Below, one piece after another: positions 5,791 through 6,140 of a DNA stretch of 6,140 bases. The stretch covers positions 1 through 6,140 of the forward strand of contig DBTZ01000063.1 of NCBI GenBank assembly GCA_002307315.1, read 5' to 3'. The translations under genes and the position numbers were made by a program. The number at the start of each line of letters is the position of its first letter. Position 1 is the stretch's first letter. The notes under the pieces are model-generated. The model was not told the origin of the DNA, ran no database searches, and saw nothing but the letters and a program-made list of their open reading frames with translations. Origin of the DNA: Alphaproteobacteria bacterium UBA1303. GTDB taxonomy: Bacteria; Pseudomonadota; Alphaproteobacteria; Micropepsales; Micropepsaceae.

Positions 5791-5884
5791 TTACCGAAAA
5801 AGTGGAAACCGGCTTTGCCGTAAAACCGCGCGATAAACATAGAGACAGAGTCCGTTTCCGATTCCATCAATCGGAAACGGACTC
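5791..5884 (+). repeat. Probable dispersed alphaproteobacterial intergenic repeat (head plus hairpin)
   Basis: The block has a 'head' with CCGAAAAAGTGGAAACCGG (5794-5812), then CCGCGCGATAAACA (5826-5839), then a purine-rich AGAGACAGAG, and closes with a perfect hairpin whose loop region reads GATTCCATC. I recall this arrangement, an AGTGGAAACCGG head, GCGCGATAAA and a hairpin around GATTC-ATC, as a recurrent intergenic element in alphaproteobacterial genomes, with variable hairpin arms. Only one copy is visible here, so repeat status rests on recollection, not on evidence in the window. Confidence 0.5.
5848..5884 (+). promoter_or_regulatory. Perfect 16-bp hairpin immediately before the ilvD ribosome-binding site
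   Basis: GAGTCCGTTTCCGATT (5848-5863) and AATCGGAAACGGACTC (5869-5884) are exact reverse complements around a five-base CCATC loop. The stem ends five bases before the GGAG (5890-5893) of ilvD. No T run follows, so it is not an intrinsic terminator. In the ilvD mRNA it would be a very stable 5' structure that could protect the message, block upstream exonucleases, or hinder ribosome loading. It is the tail of the probable repeat at 5791-5884. Confidence 0.75.
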
Positions 5885-5902
5885 AAGACGGAGTGGATGA
5901 AA

Positions 5903-6140
5903 ATGCCTGCCTATCGTTCTCGTCTTTCGACCCATGGCCGCAACATGGCCGGCGCCCGCGGACTTTGGCGCGCCACCGGCGTCAAAGAAGGGGATTTCGG
6001 CAAGCCGATCATCGCCATCGCCAATTCCTTCACTCAGTTTGTGCCTGGCCATGTTCATCTGAAGGACATGGGCCAACTGGTGGCGCGCGAAATCGAAAAG
6101 GCGGGCGGCATCGCCAAGGAGTTCAACACCATCGCCATCG
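5903..6140 (+). CDS. ilvD: Dihydroxy-acid dehydratase IlvD, N-terminal part (runs off right edge)
   Basis: Dehydrates 2,3-dihydroxy-isovalerate and 2,3-dihydroxy-3-methylvalerate to the keto acids that become valine, leucine and isoleucine; a cytoplasmic iron-sulfur enzyme. The 79 residues seen are unmistakable: MPAYRSRLSTHGRNMAGARGL, WRATG, DFGKPIIAIANSFTQFVPGH (31-50), VHLKDMG and AKEFNTIAI follow E. coli IlvD nearly residue for residue. The cluster-binding cysteines lie beyond the window (full length is about 615 residues in the family). Start chosen at ATG 5903, nine bases after GGAG (5890-5893), matching the family's MPxYRS beginning. An in-frame ATG at 5897 would add two residues but is only three bases from that site. 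The strong hairpin at 5848-5884 sits in its leader. Transcription may begin near a TATATC at 5750-5755, but no good -35 accompanies it. Confidence 0.97.
   Translation, partial: MPAYRSRLSTHGRNMAGARGLWRATGVKEGDFGKPIIAIANSFTQFVPGHVHLKDMGQLVAREIEKAGGIAKEFNTIAI

Noticed and set aside
1..6140. Search by eye for CRISPR arrays, tRNA/rRNA, transposases, integrases or att sites
   Set aside because: No evenly spaced direct repeats, no tRNA-like cloverleaf and no transposase or integrase motifs were seen on either strand.

Overview
The window is GC-rich, densely coding bacterial DNA with one AT-rich intergenic island (about 1430-1660). It most likely comes from an alphaproteobacterium, possibly a Rhodospirillales-type organism. 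The grounds are a MutT with the 'PAD-P-' C-terminal motif typical of that class, a lone Flp-type pilin, a TPR/TolB-like membrane protein, and a head-plus-hairpin intergenic repeat that I recall from alphaproteobacterial genomes. This taxonomic call is inference and was not searched.

Layout. (1) Positions 1-1220, minus strand: the first 406 residues of AdhE, the bifunctional acetaldehyde/alcohol dehydrogenase; the rest lies off the left edge. (2) 1221-1675: a 455-bp divergent control region between adhE and mutT. It holds a Fur-like box, an FNR-like box, a perfect 15-bp palindrome and a TATAAT-containing palindrome. (3) 1676-2083, plus strand: a MutT-type Nudix hydrolase. (4) 2068-2223: a tiny Flp/Fap pilin gene, too short to stand out by length, overlapping the 3' end of mutT. 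(5) 2317-4137: a 606-residue protein with three membrane segments, a TolB-N-like domain and TPR repeats, without a precise known function. (6) 4138-4376: a leader with a two-stage RNA hairpin. (7) 4377-5651: an RhlE-type DEAD-box RNA helicase with all canonical motifs. (8) 5652-5902: an intergenic region with a probable dispersed repeat ending in a perfect 16-bp hairpin, directly before the ilvD ribosome-binding site. (9) 5903 to the right edge: the first 79 residues of dihydroxy-acid dehydratase (IlvD).

How the genes relate. This is mostly a housekeeping neighbourhood (fermentation, nucleotide-pool sanitation, RNA remodelling, branched-chain amino-acid synthesis), with a small cell-envelope insert formed by the pilin and the TPR membrane protein. 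mutT and flp overlap and are probably translationally coupled; the TPR gene starts 93 bp after flp and may share the transcript. AdhE carries an Fe(II) alcohol dehydrogenase domain and is usually an anaerobic enzyme, so the paired Fur-like and FNR-like boxes upstream make physiological sense. I found no CRISPR array, transposase, tRNA or rRNA, and no clear novel multi-gene system. The least explained items are the TPR/TolB-like protein next to a solitary pilin and the hairpin repeat fused to the ilvD leader.
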